Positions 1 through 7,128 of a stretch of DNA of 20,366 bases are shown in pieces. The stretch comes from Bacteroidales bacterium (GTDB lineage Bacteria > Bacteroidota > Bacteroidia > Bacteroidales > VadinHA17), in NCBI GenBank assembly GCA_025455505.1, contig JALOMK010000007.1, forward strand, positions 1 through 20,366, in the 5' to 3' direction. A program made the translations under genes and the position numbers. The notes under the pieces are model-generated. The model saw only the letters and a program-made list of their open reading frames with translations. It was not told the origin of the DNA and did not search any database. Within the stretch, counting starts at the first letter, position 1, and each line of letters opens with the position of its first letter.

Positions 1-186
1 TGCAAACTCATAGCTTATGCTGCCGGTTCCGGCAAAGAGGTCAAGTACCCTTGTACTCTCAAAATCGATCCTGTTCGAAAGGACGTTGAACAAGCCCTCC
101 CTTGCGAAGTCTGTTGTCGGCCGAGCCCTTAGATTCGATGGCGGATCGATCCGCCTTCCCTTGTATTTTCCTCCGATTATGCGCAT
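1..186 (-). CDS. rsmD: 16S rRNA (guanine(966)-N(2))-methyltransferase RsmD, 5' part only
   Basis: Only the first 62 codons are present; the gene runs off the left edge. RsmD methylates G966 of 16S rRNA using S-adenosylmethionine during 30S assembly. The visible protein begins MRIIGGKYKGRRI, the standard RsmD N-terminus. It continues with LRARPTTDFAREGLFN, the conserved region before the methyltransferase fold, and reaches SAM-binding motif I as LDLFAGTGSISYEFA at the edge. The ATG at 184-186 is chosen because the family starts exactly there. It overlaps the end of the upstream DUF3822 gene by 10 bases, so the two are probably translationally coupled. The catalytic NPPY motif lies outside the window, so integrity of the whole gene cannot be judged. 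Confidence 0.92.
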   Translation of the reverse strand, partial: MRIIGGKYKGRRIDPPSNLRARPTTDFAREGLFNVLSNRIDFESTRVLDLFAGTGSISYEFA

Positions 187-1019
187 CCCGGGGCAAGAAA
201 GAGATTCATGTACCTTTGTATCTCAACATCGCCGAACACGTAGCTGAAGGCATAGCCGGGCGGCGGCATTGCGGTACGGACATTCCTGAAATATACACTC
301 AGTCCCGACCAGAGGGCATCGTCTTTTGAAACTGCCCCGCTCAGGTTAATTATGTCATCCCGTCCGGCCTTGATCATATTCAGCACATTCATTGCAAAAT
401 AGAGTATGTCGGAAGTGCTTTTATAGCTGAATGAGTTGCAGAACTTCAGGCTTCCGGCACTGAACACGGAAATGTCGAAATGACTGCTTTCACAATTTAT
501 GCTTATATAGTTTCCTGCGGTGCGGCCCGATGCTCTCACAGCCGAGGTAAGCAGAGGTTTGAGACTGTGCAAAAGATTTGCTGAAGGGAATCGGGAATAA
601 AGCATCTCACACAGATCACTGTCGACGCTGTAAACAATATTGAGATCCGGTTCCGTAAGCCTGCATGCCAGTATGGTTTCCCTGATCTCTCTCCCGAAAC
701 TCTGGCTGTGATATTCATCCTTTCTGGCAGGGTCAAACAGGGCAGATGGCACCAAAGTATATCGTTCTGAAGGAAGAATCAGCGTCACTTTCATGTATTG
801 CCTGACAAGAAAGTCGTCCCTCGTTATTATCTCGCTGAGCCCCTCAGTGCTGAAACCCCGTCCCTGGTCAGCTGATGTCGACCTTATAAGGATGAACTTT
901 TCGCGGATTGAGTCAAGGATACAGAATGTAATACAATCGCCTGAAACCTGGATAATGAGTTCATAGTTCCCTGTAGCGTTAATATCGAGTGTCTCATCGA
1001 AGAGTTCGAGGAAGGGCAT
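177..1019 (-). CDS. DUF3822 family protein
   Basis: A 280-residue soluble protein with no signal peptide or membrane segment. Its sequence and its position directly before rsmD match DUF3822, a family found mainly in Bacteroidota, which I recall as having a PilM/actin-like ATPase fold. No biochemical role is known to me. Visible traits are an N-terminal MPFLELFDETLD, alternating beta-strand-like hydrophobic stretches such as YELIIQVSGDCITFCILD, and a C-terminal YVFGDVEIQRYMNLFL. The stop codon overlaps the rsmD start by 10 bases, so the genes form one transcription and translation unit. It is divergent from the helicase gene, and a candidate promoter box lies 34 bases upstream of its ATG. The family call rests on recognition of sequence plus neighbourhood; a function is not proposed. 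Confidence 0.8.
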   Translation of the reverse strand: MPFLELFDETLDINATGNYELIIQVSGDCITFCILDSIREKFILIRSTSADQGRGFSTEGLSEIITRDDFLVRQYMKVTLILPSERYTLVPSALFDPARKDEYHSQSFGREIRETILACRLTEPDLNIVYSVDSDLCEMLYSRFPSANLLHSLKPLLTSAVRASGRTAGNYISINCESSHFDISVFSAGSLKFCNSFSYKSTSDILYFAMNVLNMIKAGRDDIINLSGAVSKDDALWSGLSVYFRNVRTAMPPPGYAFSYVFGDVEIQRYMNLFLAPGCA

Positions 1020-1052
1020 TATTTAATTCTGCAGATTGATTAAGTTTACATG

Positions 1053-1060
1053 CAAAAATA
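1053..1060 (-). promoter_or_regulatory. Candidate -7 promoter box for the DUF3822-rsmD unit
   Basis: Read on the minus strand the bases are TATTTTTG, a full match to the Bacteroidota -7 consensus TAnnTTTG. It lies 34 bases before the DUF3822 ATG. I see no clear -33 TTG at the usual distance, so confidence is moderate. Its position also argues against the helicase starting at 1050, because that start codon would sit right against this box. Confidence 0.4.
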
Positions 1061-1103
1061 TAAAAAATTTCATGCCGGCTTTCCACTCCACGGCCAAATA
1101 GTG

Positions 1104-2528
1104 ATGCGTGAGACGATAATATACAACAACCTGACCAAACATCTCGGCAATACTCCCACAGATGACCAGTCGGAGGCTCTGAAGAAGATATCAAGGTATA
1201 TCTGCGATGATACAAATGACGTTATCTTCCTGCTTACCGGGTATGCAGGTACCGGAAAGACAAGCCTGATAAGCTCTGTTGTAAAAACACTTGACATTCT
1301 CAGGATGAAGAGCGTTCTGCTGGCCCCCACCGGCAGGGCTGCAAAGGTGCTTTCGTCCTATGCAGGGCACCCCGCCTTCACGATTCACAAGAAGATTTAC
1401 AGGCAAAAATCCTCGAAGGACGGCGTAGGCACCTTCACTCTCGACAGGAACCTGAGCAAGGGAACTTATTTCATTGTTGACGAGGCTTCGATGGTAGCGA
1501 ACAACAGTGCCGATATGTCGCTATTCGGCAGCGGCAGGCTGCTCGAAGACCTTGTTGAATATGTCTACTCCGGCACCGACTGCAAGCTTATCCTCGTAGG
1601 GGATACTGCTCAGCTGCCTCCCGTGGGCTCGGAACTCAGTCCTGCCCTTGACATCAGCTCGCTCCGGAGCTTTGGATTCGGTCTTGTGACTTCGGAACTG
1701 CGCCAGGTTGTAAGGCAGAGTGAATCTTCAGGTGTTCTGATGAATGCAACCGGGATTCGGATACAGATTGCTTCAGGCGACCTGAAACACCCTTCGCTTG
1801 ACTGCAACTCCTTCGCTGACATGAGAAGGATAAGCGGGGAGGAACTTATTGATGAAATATCTTCATCTTACGGGAGTTGCGGCATGGAAGGAACTATAAT
1901 TGTCGTCAATTCCAACAAACTTGCCAACCGCTACAACCAGGGTATCCGCAGCAGGATCTTCTTCAGGGAAGAGGAGATCAGTCCGGGTGACATGCTGATG
2001 GTTGTCAAGAACAACTATTCACTCCTTGAGGAAAATGAAGAGGAAGGGAAGGCCGGATTCATTGCAAACGGCGACATTGCCGAAGTCAGGAGGATAAGGA
2101 AGTACGAGGAGAAGTACGGGTTCAGGTTTGCAGAGATGCTCCTTAAGTTTCCCGACTATGACCTTGAACTTGAATCGAAGGTGATGCTCGATGTGCTTGG
2201 TCTCGATTCACCATCCCTTCCGCCGGAAAGGAGCAGGGAGCTTTATAACACTATTCTTGCCGATTACCTGTACATAAAGACCCGGAAGAAACAGCATGAT
2301 GCCGTGCGCAGCGATCCTTACTACAACGCGCTGCAGGTCAAGTTTGCATACGCCGTGACCTGTCACAAGGCCCAGGGCGGCCAGTGGGAGAGGGTCTTCA
2401 TCGACCAGGGCATGTTCAACAGGAATGATATTACAATAGATTACCTGAGATGGTTCTATACAGCCCTGACCCGTTCTACAGACAGGGTGTACCTTGTTAA
2501 TTTTTCAGACAGCTTTTTTAATCAATAA
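1104..2528 (+). CDS. RecD-like superfamily 1 DNA helicase (AAA ATPase with UvrD-type C-terminal domain)
   Basis: A 474-residue ATP-dependent helicase of the RecD/Pif1-like SF1 group, expected to unwind or translocate along DNA in repair. Numbering from this start, Walker A is GYAGTGKT at about 46-53 and Walker B is IVDEASMV at about 124-131. Motif III is [12 protein letters not shown] near 165-175. The C-terminal UvrD_C_2 part carries [12 protein letters not shown] near 421-428 and YTALTRS near 453-458. There are no RecBC-interaction domains, and the length suits the short stand-alone Bacteroidota form. An in-frame ATG at 1050 would add 18 residues. I prefer 1104 because family members begin shortly before the (T)PTxDQ motif and because 1050 lies against the divergent promoter box. 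yjbQ follows after 11 bases and is probably cotranscribed. Confidence 0.9.
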   Translation: MRETIIYNNLTKHLGNTPTDDQSEALKKISRYICDDTNDVIFLLTGYAGTGKTSLISSVVKTLDILRMKSVLLAPTGRAAKVLSSYAGHPAFTIHKKIYRQKSSKDGVGTFTLDRNLSKGTYFIVDEASMVANNSADMSLFGSGRLLEDLVEYVYSGTDCKLILVGDTAQLPPVGSELSPALDISSLRSFGFGLVTSELRQVVRQSESSGVLMNATGIRIQIASGDLKHPSLDCNSFADMRRISGEELIDEISSSYGSCGMEGTIIVVNSNKLANRYNQGIRSRIFFREEEISPGDMLMVVKNNYSLLEENEEEGKAGFIANGDIAEVRRIRKYEEKYGFRFAEMLLKFPDYDLELESKVMLDVLGLDSPSLPPERSRELYNTILADYLYIKTRKKQHDAVRSDPYYNALQVKFAYAVTCHKAQGGQWERVFIDQGMFNRNDITIDYLRWFYTALTRSTDRVYLVNFSDSFFNQ

Positions 2529-2539
2529 GATCTTCAACA

Positions 2540-2956
2540 ATGAAATCATACAGGAAAGAATTGTGGTTCGAGGCGCCTTCGAGGAGGGCCTTCATCAACA
2601 TTACAGGCCAGGTGGAGCGCTGCCTTGCCGAATCGGGCATCACCGAAGGTCTGATACTTGTAAATGCAATGCATATCACTGCAAGCGTCTTCATAAACGA
2701 CGACGAGGCAGGGCTGCATCATGATTTCGAGGTATGGCTCGAGAAGCTTGCCCCGGAAAAGCCGCATGGCCAGTATCATCATAACGGCTTCGAAGACAAC
2801 GCGGATGCGCACATCAAGAGGACGATAATGGGGCGCGAGACAGTGGTCGCCGTAACGGACGGCCGCATGGATTTCGGCCCCTGGGAGCAGATCTTTTACG
2901 GTGAATTCGACGGAAAGCGCAGGAAGCGTGTGCTTGTTAAAATAATTGGTGAATAG
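2540..2956 (+). CDS. yjbQ: YjbQ family protein (UPF0047, secondary thiamine-phosphate synthase-like)
   Basis: A 138-residue protein of the YjbQ/UPF0047 family, small trimeric beta-rich proteins with a conserved His-containing site. E. coli YjbQ has weak thiamine-phosphate synthase activity, but the physiological reaction is unsettled. Family hallmarks visible are [13 protein letters not shown] at about 42-54, where HTTAA is usual and the first His is kept. Others are [17 protein letters not shown] at about 78-94, the invariant Gly-rich turn IMGRE, and [14 protein letters not shown] near 112-125 (usually LGTWQ). The length is normal for the family. It starts 11 bases after the helicase stop and shares its transcript. 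There is no sign of thiamine genes nearby, so context does not help with function. Confidence 0.92.
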   Translation: MKSYRKELWFEAPSRRAFINITGQVERCLAESGITEGLILVNAMHITASVFINDDEAGLHHDFEVWLEKLAPEKPHGQYHHNGFEDNADAHIKRTIMGRETVVAVTDGRMDFGPWEQIFYGEFDGKRRKRVLVKIIGE

Positions 2957-2974
2957 GCATTGACTCGCGTACGT

Positions 2975-3000
2975 CGTTCGTCGTTTGCCGTTCGTCGTTT
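2975..3000. repeat. Short direct repeat, 12-mer in two copies
   Basis: The word CGTTCGTCGTTT occurs at 2975-2986 and again at 2989-3000, separated by two bases. It lies just left of the GC-rich palindromic element in the gap between the convergent yjbQ and mutase genes. It looks like a degenerate 7- to 8-base tandem repeat. No coding potential is evident. Confidence 0.6.
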
Positions 3001-3005
3001 CTACT

Positions 3006-3026
3006 CACCCCCGGCCCCTCCCGGGG
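3006..3026. repeat. GC-rich intergenic element, copy 1 (truncated arm)
   Basis: This copy shares a 20-base core, CACCCCCGGCCCCTCCCGGG (3006-3025), exactly with the copy at 8614-8633. It loses the second arm of the palindrome. It lies in the 118-base gap between convergent genes (2957-3074). A heptamer repeat follows on its right side. Confidence 0.75.
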
Positions 3027-3039
3027 AAAACCAGGGTTT

Positions 3040-3067
3040 GCCCCGTGCTCTGCGCCCTGCGCCCTGT
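3040..3067. repeat. Heptamer tandem repeat, four units
   Basis: The four units are GCCCCGT, GCTCTGC, GCCCTGC and GCCCTGT. A similar heptamer series, in the opposite orientation, flanks the inverted GC-rich element near 13766-13789, on the same side of the element relative to its own orientation. Confidence 0.6.
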
Positions 3068-3074
3068 GCTGTTC

Positions 3075-3338
3075 TTAAGTTAGTTTCATGTCTGCGATTA
3101 TGTCGGCAATCCTTTTGTCAAGAATTTTCTCAGTTGCATCAAAGGCAGATGCCGATTCGAGCTTTGTGTTTACGCTGAAATAGAACTTGATCTTAGGTTC
3201 CGTGCCTGAGGGCCTCACAGATATCTTCGAACCGTCCTCGAGGAAGAACTGCAGAACATCGGACTTTGTAAGATCAATTGCAGATTTAGAACCAGCGAGG
3301 ATATTATGTGATATCTGCTTCTCATAGTCATTTATCAT
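3075..3338 (-). CDS. C-terminal fragment of the phospho-sugar mutase, frame-shifted from the main part
   Basis: These 87 codons encode domain IV of an alpha-D-phosphohexomutase. The phosphate-binding loop VRPSGTEPK lies at about 41-49, inside the family-typical run NVLQFFLEDGSKISVRPSGTEP (here beginning with D instead of N). It belongs to the same enzyme as the preceding frame (3328-4671). The two frames overlap by 11 bases, with the ATG of this piece four bases before the TGA of the first in the sequence ATGATAAATGA. Translation of this piece by reinitiation at that overlap is conceivable, but a stand-alone domain IV has no known activity. Compared with intact Bacteroidota homologues of about 580 residues, roughly 45 residues that should lie between the two pieces are missing. 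I regard this as the tail of a broken gene. Confidence 0.75.
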   Translation of the reverse strand: MINDYEKQISHNILAGSKSAIDLTKSDVLQFFLEDGSKISVRPSGTEPKIKFYFSVNTKLESASAFDATEKILDKRIADIIADMKLT

Positions 3339-4671
3339 AAATATCTAACAGTACATCATAGAGCGATTTGCCGTTTTCCTTAGCCCATGCGGCAATCTCA
3401 GCGATGAGCATGCATGAGGCAACCGCATCCTTGTCCCTGACATAGTCGCCTGGAAGGAAGCCATAGCTCTCTTCTCCGCCGCCTATGTATTTGCGGCTGC
3501 CAAGGTTTTCACGTATCAGCTCAGCAAAGAATTTGAAACCCGTCAGTACATTGTAATACTCGACTTTGTAACCCTCAGCAATTTTTTCGAGAAGATCGGT
3601 AGTTACAATTGTCTTAATAATATACTCGTTTCCTGTAAACTTCTTGTTCTCCTTATACTGCGACAGGATATACCATATCAGCAGCGCGCAGGTCTGGTTG
3701 CCGTTGAGAAGTATGAATTTTCCTTTTTTGTTTCTCACTGCAATGCCCAGCCTGTCGGCATCGGGATCGGTAGCCATCACAAGTTCAGCACCGCTGGCTT
3801 CAGCCTTTTCAATTGCCATCCTGAGAGCGTCCGGCTCTTCGGGATTTGGCGATTTGACAGTAGGGAAGTTTCCGTCGGTTTTGTCCTGTTCGGGAACGTT
3901 TATAATATTCCTGAAGCCAAGGGCCTTCAGAGCTTTCGGGACAAGCGTTATACCTGTCCCGTGTATTGGGGTGTAAACTATCCCGAGCCTGCTGTGCTTC
4001 TTTACAAGGGCAGGCTGGTGACTCATTTTGAGAACTTCCTTCAGGAAGAGCTCATCCGTCTCCTTGCCTATGATCCTTATCCTGCTCTTGTCTCCGTTGA
4101 ATTTTATCTCGTTCACCGACTTTATCTTCCTCACCTCCTCAATTATCCCGAAATCATGGGGAGCCACAACCTGCCCGCCATCGCTCCAATAGGCTTTGTA
4201 ACCGTTATACTCGGGAGGATTGTGCGAAGCTGTTATCACTACTCCGCTCTGGCATCCATAGTGCAGGATTGCGAAAGAAAGTTCCGGCGTGGGACGCAGG
4301 GCTTCGAAAAGGAACACTTCAAAGCCGTTTGCAGTGAAAATTTCAGCTGCAGTTTCAGCGAAATAGCGGCTGTTGTTCCTGCAGTCGTGGGCAATCGCCA
4401 CCTTTATGCCATTGTGACCGCACTGCCTTATAATATAGTTTGAAAGACCCTGAGTCGCCATTCCGAGGGTATAGATATTCATCCGGTTGGTGCCGGCGCC
4501 CATTATCCCTCTCAAGCCTCCTGTTCCGAATTCAAGATCCTGGTAGAAGGCATCCACGAGCTTCTTCTCATCATTTTCGAGCATCTCGCGGACTTCATTC
4601 CTTGTCTGCTCGTTAAACTCTGTTCCAAGCCAGCTCCCGGCTCTCTTTCTGATCTGGTCTGTTGTTAACAT
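3328..4671 (-). CDS. Phospho-sugar mutase (phosphoglucomutase/phosphomannomutase family), truncated before domain IV
   Basis: A 447-residue alpha-D-phosphohexomutase that would interconvert sugar-1-phosphate and sugar-6-phosphate, feeding glucose-1-phosphate to the rfb genes just upstream. The catalytic phosphoserine loop VITASHNPPEYNG has Ser149. The Mg2+ loop DPDADR is at 302-307 and the sugar-binding loop GGGEESYG at 397-404. The frame ends in KSLYDVLLDIYDK and a TGA. The phosphate-binding domain IV (RPSGTEPK) is found only in the next frame at 3075-3338. Homologues run about 580 residues, and the two pieces together reach about 530, so an internal deletion of about 45 codons that also shifted the frame explains both features. 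Loss of domain IV normally impairs substrate binding, so activity is doubtful. An assembly error remains possible. It starts six bases after the rfbD stop, so it is the last gene of that operon. Confidence 0.85.
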   Translation of the reverse strand: MLTTDQIRKRAGSWLGTEFNEQTRNEVREMLENDEKKLVDAFYQDLEFGTGGLRGIMGAGTNRMNIYTLGMATQGLSNYIIRQCGHNGIKVAIAHDCRNNSRYFAETAAEIFTANGFEVFLFEALRPTPELSFAILHYGCQSGVVITASHNPPEYNGYKAYWSDGGQVVAPHDFGIIEEVRKIKSVNEIKFNGDKSRIRIIGKETDELFLKEVLKMSHQPALVKKHSRLGIVYTPIHGTGITLVPKALKALGFRNIINVPEQDKTDGNFPTVKSPNPEEPDALRMAIEKAEASGAELVMATDPDADRLGIAVRNKKGKFILLNGNQTCALLIWYILSQYKENKKFTGNEYIIKTIVTTDLLEKIAEGYKVEYYNVLTGFKFFAELIRENLGSRKYIGGGEESYGFLPGDYVRDKDAVASCMLIAEIAAWAKENGKSLYDVLLDIYDK

Positions 4672-4677
4672 AGTGTC

Positions 4678-5544
4678 CTATTTTATGAGTTTCATACATT
4701 TTTCAAGACTGTCCCTCCAGTATGGTATTTCAATGTCGTAGCTTTCCCGGATCTTTGTTTTATCCATCACCGAATAAACCGGCCGCTGCGCCGCAGTCGG
4801 GTATTCACTTGTCCTTACAGGCAATATTTTGCAGCTGATTCCGGCTGACTTGATTATCTCGCAGGCAAAATCGAACCAGCTGCAAACACCTTCATTTGAG
4901 TAATTAAAGATACCGGGAATGAAAACATGCTGGTTCCTGATGACTCCGGATATTATTTTAAGAATTGCAGCCGCCAGGTCGCCAGCCCAGGTGGGTGTCC
5001 CTGTCTGATCGAACACTACTTTAAGGTTGTCCTTCGAGCCGGCATGCCTGATGATAGTCTTTACAAAATTACTGCCATAGGAGGAATAAAGCCAGGAGGT
5101 CCTTATTATCATTGTCGCCGGGTGCCCAAGTGCCGCAGTCTCACCTGCAGCTTTTGACCGTGCGTATGCCGATGCGGGGTTAACCTGAAGTGACTCGGTG
5201 CAGGGAGTATTCCCGTTTCCCCCGTAGACATAGTCAGTGGAGATGTGGATAAGCCTGGCATCGGTTCCATGAAGTGAATCAGCAAGATTCTTTACAGCAC
5301 TGCAGTTAACAAGCATTGCTGCATCCGCTTCACTCTCGGCCTTGTCGACGAGGTTATAAGCTGCACAGTTTATTATCCAGTCAGGTTTGAGATTCCTTAC
5401 ATATGATTCTGTCTGCTCCCTGTCAGCAATATCAAGGCTGTCAATGTCTGTGAATACAAAATCGTAACCGAAATAGTTCTTCGATGCAGCCTGTAGTTCA
5501 TTGCCGAGCTGCCCCTTTGATCCGGTGATGAGAATAGTTGCCAT
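4678..5544 (-). CDS. rfbD: dTDP-4-dehydrorhamnose reductase
   Basis: A 288-residue short-chain dehydrogenase-type enzyme. It catalyses the last step to dTDP-L-rhamnose, NAD(P)H-dependent reduction of dTDP-4-dehydro-L-rhamnose. The N-terminal nucleotide-binding motif is ILITGSKGQLGNEL (GxxGxxG at 8-14). The active-site elements are STDYVYGG at about 102-109 and the YxxxK pair Tyr127/Lys131 in AYARSKAAGE. The substrate-side motif IIRTSWLYSSYGSNFVKT and the C-terminal RPVYSVMDKTKI are typical of RmlD/RfbD. The length is normal. It lies 12 bases after rfbC and six bases before the mutase, in one minus-strand operon. Confidence 0.96.
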   Translation of the reverse strand: MATILITGSKGQLGNELQAASKNYFGYDFVFTDIDSLDIADREQTESYVRNLKPDWIINCAAYNLVDKAESEADAAMLVNCSAVKNLADSLHGTDARLIHISTDYVYGGNGNTPCTESLQVNPASAYARSKAAGETAALGHPATMIIRTSWLYSSYGSNFVKTIIRHAGSKDNLKVVFDQTGTPTWAGDLAAAILKIISGVIRNQHVFIPGIFNYSNEGVCSWFDFACEIIKSAGISCKILPVRTSEYPTAAQRPVYSVMDKTKIRESYDIEIPYWRDSLEKCMKLIK

Positions 5545-5556
5545 CCTTAAAACTAA

Positions 5557-6105
5557 TCAGAAATTGAACTCAGCATCTGAAAAAACCGGGTTGTTAAGGT
5601 CCTTGGCGCTGATTATTGCCACTGAAGGATCTGTTTTCCAGTCGATCGTAAGCGCCGGATCGTTCAGAAGGATACCTCTTTCATGTTCCTTGCTGTAGGT
5701 GTTGTCGCATTTATACTGTATTACTGCGATATCGCTCAGCACAGAAAACCCATGAGCAAAACCCACCGGTATCAGCAGCTGGGTCTTTGATTCAGAATCA
5801 AGTTCAATGCCGTACCATTTTCCAAAAGTGGGTGACTTTTTTCTCAGGTCGAGAGCCACATCAAATATTCTGCCTTCCACCACCCTTATCAGTTTTGCCT
5901 GGCCGCGGGGACTTAACTGGTAATGAAGCCCCCTGATCACTCCCCTCGAGGACCTGGACTCATTGTCCTGAACCGGTTTAAAACTGATGCCTTCCCTGTT
6001 GAAAGCCTCCTGGTTAAAGCTTTCGAAAAAGTATCCTCTTGAATCTGTATATACATCAGGTTTGATTACTATCAATCCTTCGAAACTTGTTTTTTCAATT
6101 TTCAT
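5557..6105 (-). CDS. rfbC: dTDP-4-dehydrorhamnose 3,5-epimerase
   Basis: A 182-residue cupin-fold epimerase that inverts C3 and C5 of dTDP-4-dehydro-6-deoxy-D-glucose in the rhamnose pathway. Visible hallmarks are the N-terminal GLIVIKPDVYTDSRGYFFESF and VIRGLHYQ with the catalytic base His61. IPVGFAHGFSVLSD at about 112-125 and QYKCDNTYSKEHERGI follow, with the likely catalytic acid Tyr131. LLNDPALTIDW lies near the C-terminus. The length matches the family (about 180-185). It sits 27 bases after rfbA and 12 bases before rfbD, so the three are cotranscribed. Confidence 0.96.
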   Translation of the reverse strand: MKIEKTSFEGLIVIKPDVYTDSRGYFFESFNQEAFNREGISFKPVQDNESRSSRGVIRGLHYQLSPRGQAKLIRVVEGRIFDVALDLRKKSPTFGKWYGIELDSESKTQLLIPVGFAHGFSVLSDIAVIQYKCDNTYSKEHERGILLNDPALTIDWKTDPSVAIISAKDLNNPVFSDAEFNF

Positions 6106-6132
6106 ATACCGGGGGAGCGCTGTTTATAATAT

Positions 6133-7011
6133 TCATACAAGGATGTCGTCGCTTGCTATCCTGAGTAGGTATTTGCCATACTGGCTGTTTTTCATCGGTG
6201 TTGCAAGGGCTACAAGCTGATCTTTCGATATGAAACCCCTCTTGTAGGCTATTTCCTCTATGCATGAAGCTTTGAGTCCCTGCCGCTGTTCAAGGGTTGC
6301 AATGAAGTTGGCAGCCTGAAGGAGGCTTTCATAGGTACCGGTGTCGAGCCAGGCCATTCCCCTGCCCATAAGCTTTATCTCGAGGCTTCCCTCCGTCAGG
6401 TAAAGCCTGTTCAGGTCAGTTATCTCAAGTTCTCCCCTGTGTGAAGGTTTCAGCGATTTTGCCTTTGATGCAACTGTGTTGTCGTAGAAATACAAACCCG
6501 TAACAGCGTAATGCGATTTCGGAACCGAAGGTTTTTCCTCGATACTTATTACCTTTTTCTGGCTGTCAAACTCAACAACCCCGTATCGCTCCGGGTCGTT
6601 CACATAGTATCCGAATACGCACGCTCCCTTTGATAGCCTGGCGGTTTCAAGAAGTACGTCGCCAAAGCCGTGTCCATAGAAGATATTATCGCCAAGGATC
6701 ATGCAAACCGGGTCGGTGCCGATGAACTCCTCGCCCAGGATGAAAGCCTGGGCAAGTCCATCGGGTGATGGCTGCTCCTTGTAACTGAATCGCATGCCGA
6801 GTCCTGAACCGTCGCCAAGCAGGCTCCTGAAGCCGGGGAGGTCGCGGGGTGTCGAAATAACAAGCACCTCCCTTATTCCTGAAAGCATGAGCACTGATAG
6901 GGGGTAGTAAATCATCGGCTTGTCATAAACCGGAAGCATCTGCTTCGAGATTGCACTCGTTATCGGGTGCAGCCTTGTGCCGGATCCTCCTGCCAGAATA
7001 ATACCTTTCAT
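6133..7011 (-). CDS. rfbA: Glucose-1-phosphate thymidylyltransferase
   Basis: A 292-residue nucleotidyltransferase that makes dTDP-glucose from glucose-1-phosphate and dTTP, the first step to dTDP-L-rhamnose. The nucleotide-binding signature [16 protein letters not shown] is at 1-16, followed by [27 protein letters not shown] supplies the metal-binding Asp, and [23 protein letters not shown] and [17 protein letters not shown] are also typical. The length is normal. It begins the tight rfbA-rfbC-rfbD-mutase run. The usual partner rfbB (dTDP-glucose 4,6-dehydratase) is not adjacent, and the gene upstream is ugd. I find no TAnnTTTG box in the 117 bases before it, so it probably relies on ugd transcription. 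Confidence 0.97.
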   Translation of the reverse strand: MKGIILAGGSGTRLHPITSAISKQMLPVYDKPMIYYPLSVLMLSGIREVLVISTPRDLPGFRSLLGDGSGLGMRFSYKEQPSPDGLAQAFILGEEFIGTDPVCMILGDNIFYGHGFGDVLLETARLSKGACVFGYYVNDPERYGVVEFDSQKKVISIEEKPSVPKSHYAVTGLYFYDNTVASKAKSLKPSHRGELEITDLNRLYLTEGSLEIKLMGRGMAWLDTGTYESLLQAANFIATLEQRQGLKASCIEEIAYKRGFISKDQLVALATPMKNSQYGKYLLRIASDDILV

Positions 7012-7054
7012 CTTTTGATTCTACTTGTTTATTGTTTCGTATGTCAATTATCCA

Positions 7055-7110
7055 GTCTTGCGGTCTTGCGGTCTTGCGGTCTTGCGGTCATGTGGTCTTG
7101 TGGTCTTGTG
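7055..7110. repeat. Octamer tandem repeat in the ugd-rfbA intercistronic gap
   Basis: Seven exact-period 8-base units: four GTCTTGCG, one GTCATGTG and two GTCTTGTG. It fills half of the 117-base gap between the ugd stop and the rfbA ATG, ending 43 bases before the ATG. Short-period repeats of this kind can change length by replication slippage. Confidence 0.9.
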
Positions 7111-7128
7111 GTCCGGAATTACCGCAGG

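Noticed and set aside
3328..3338. Programmed ribosomal frameshift joining the two mutase frames
   Set aside because: The junction has no slippery heptamer, and about 45 residues of the conserved fold are missing, so shifting frame would not restore the normal protein.
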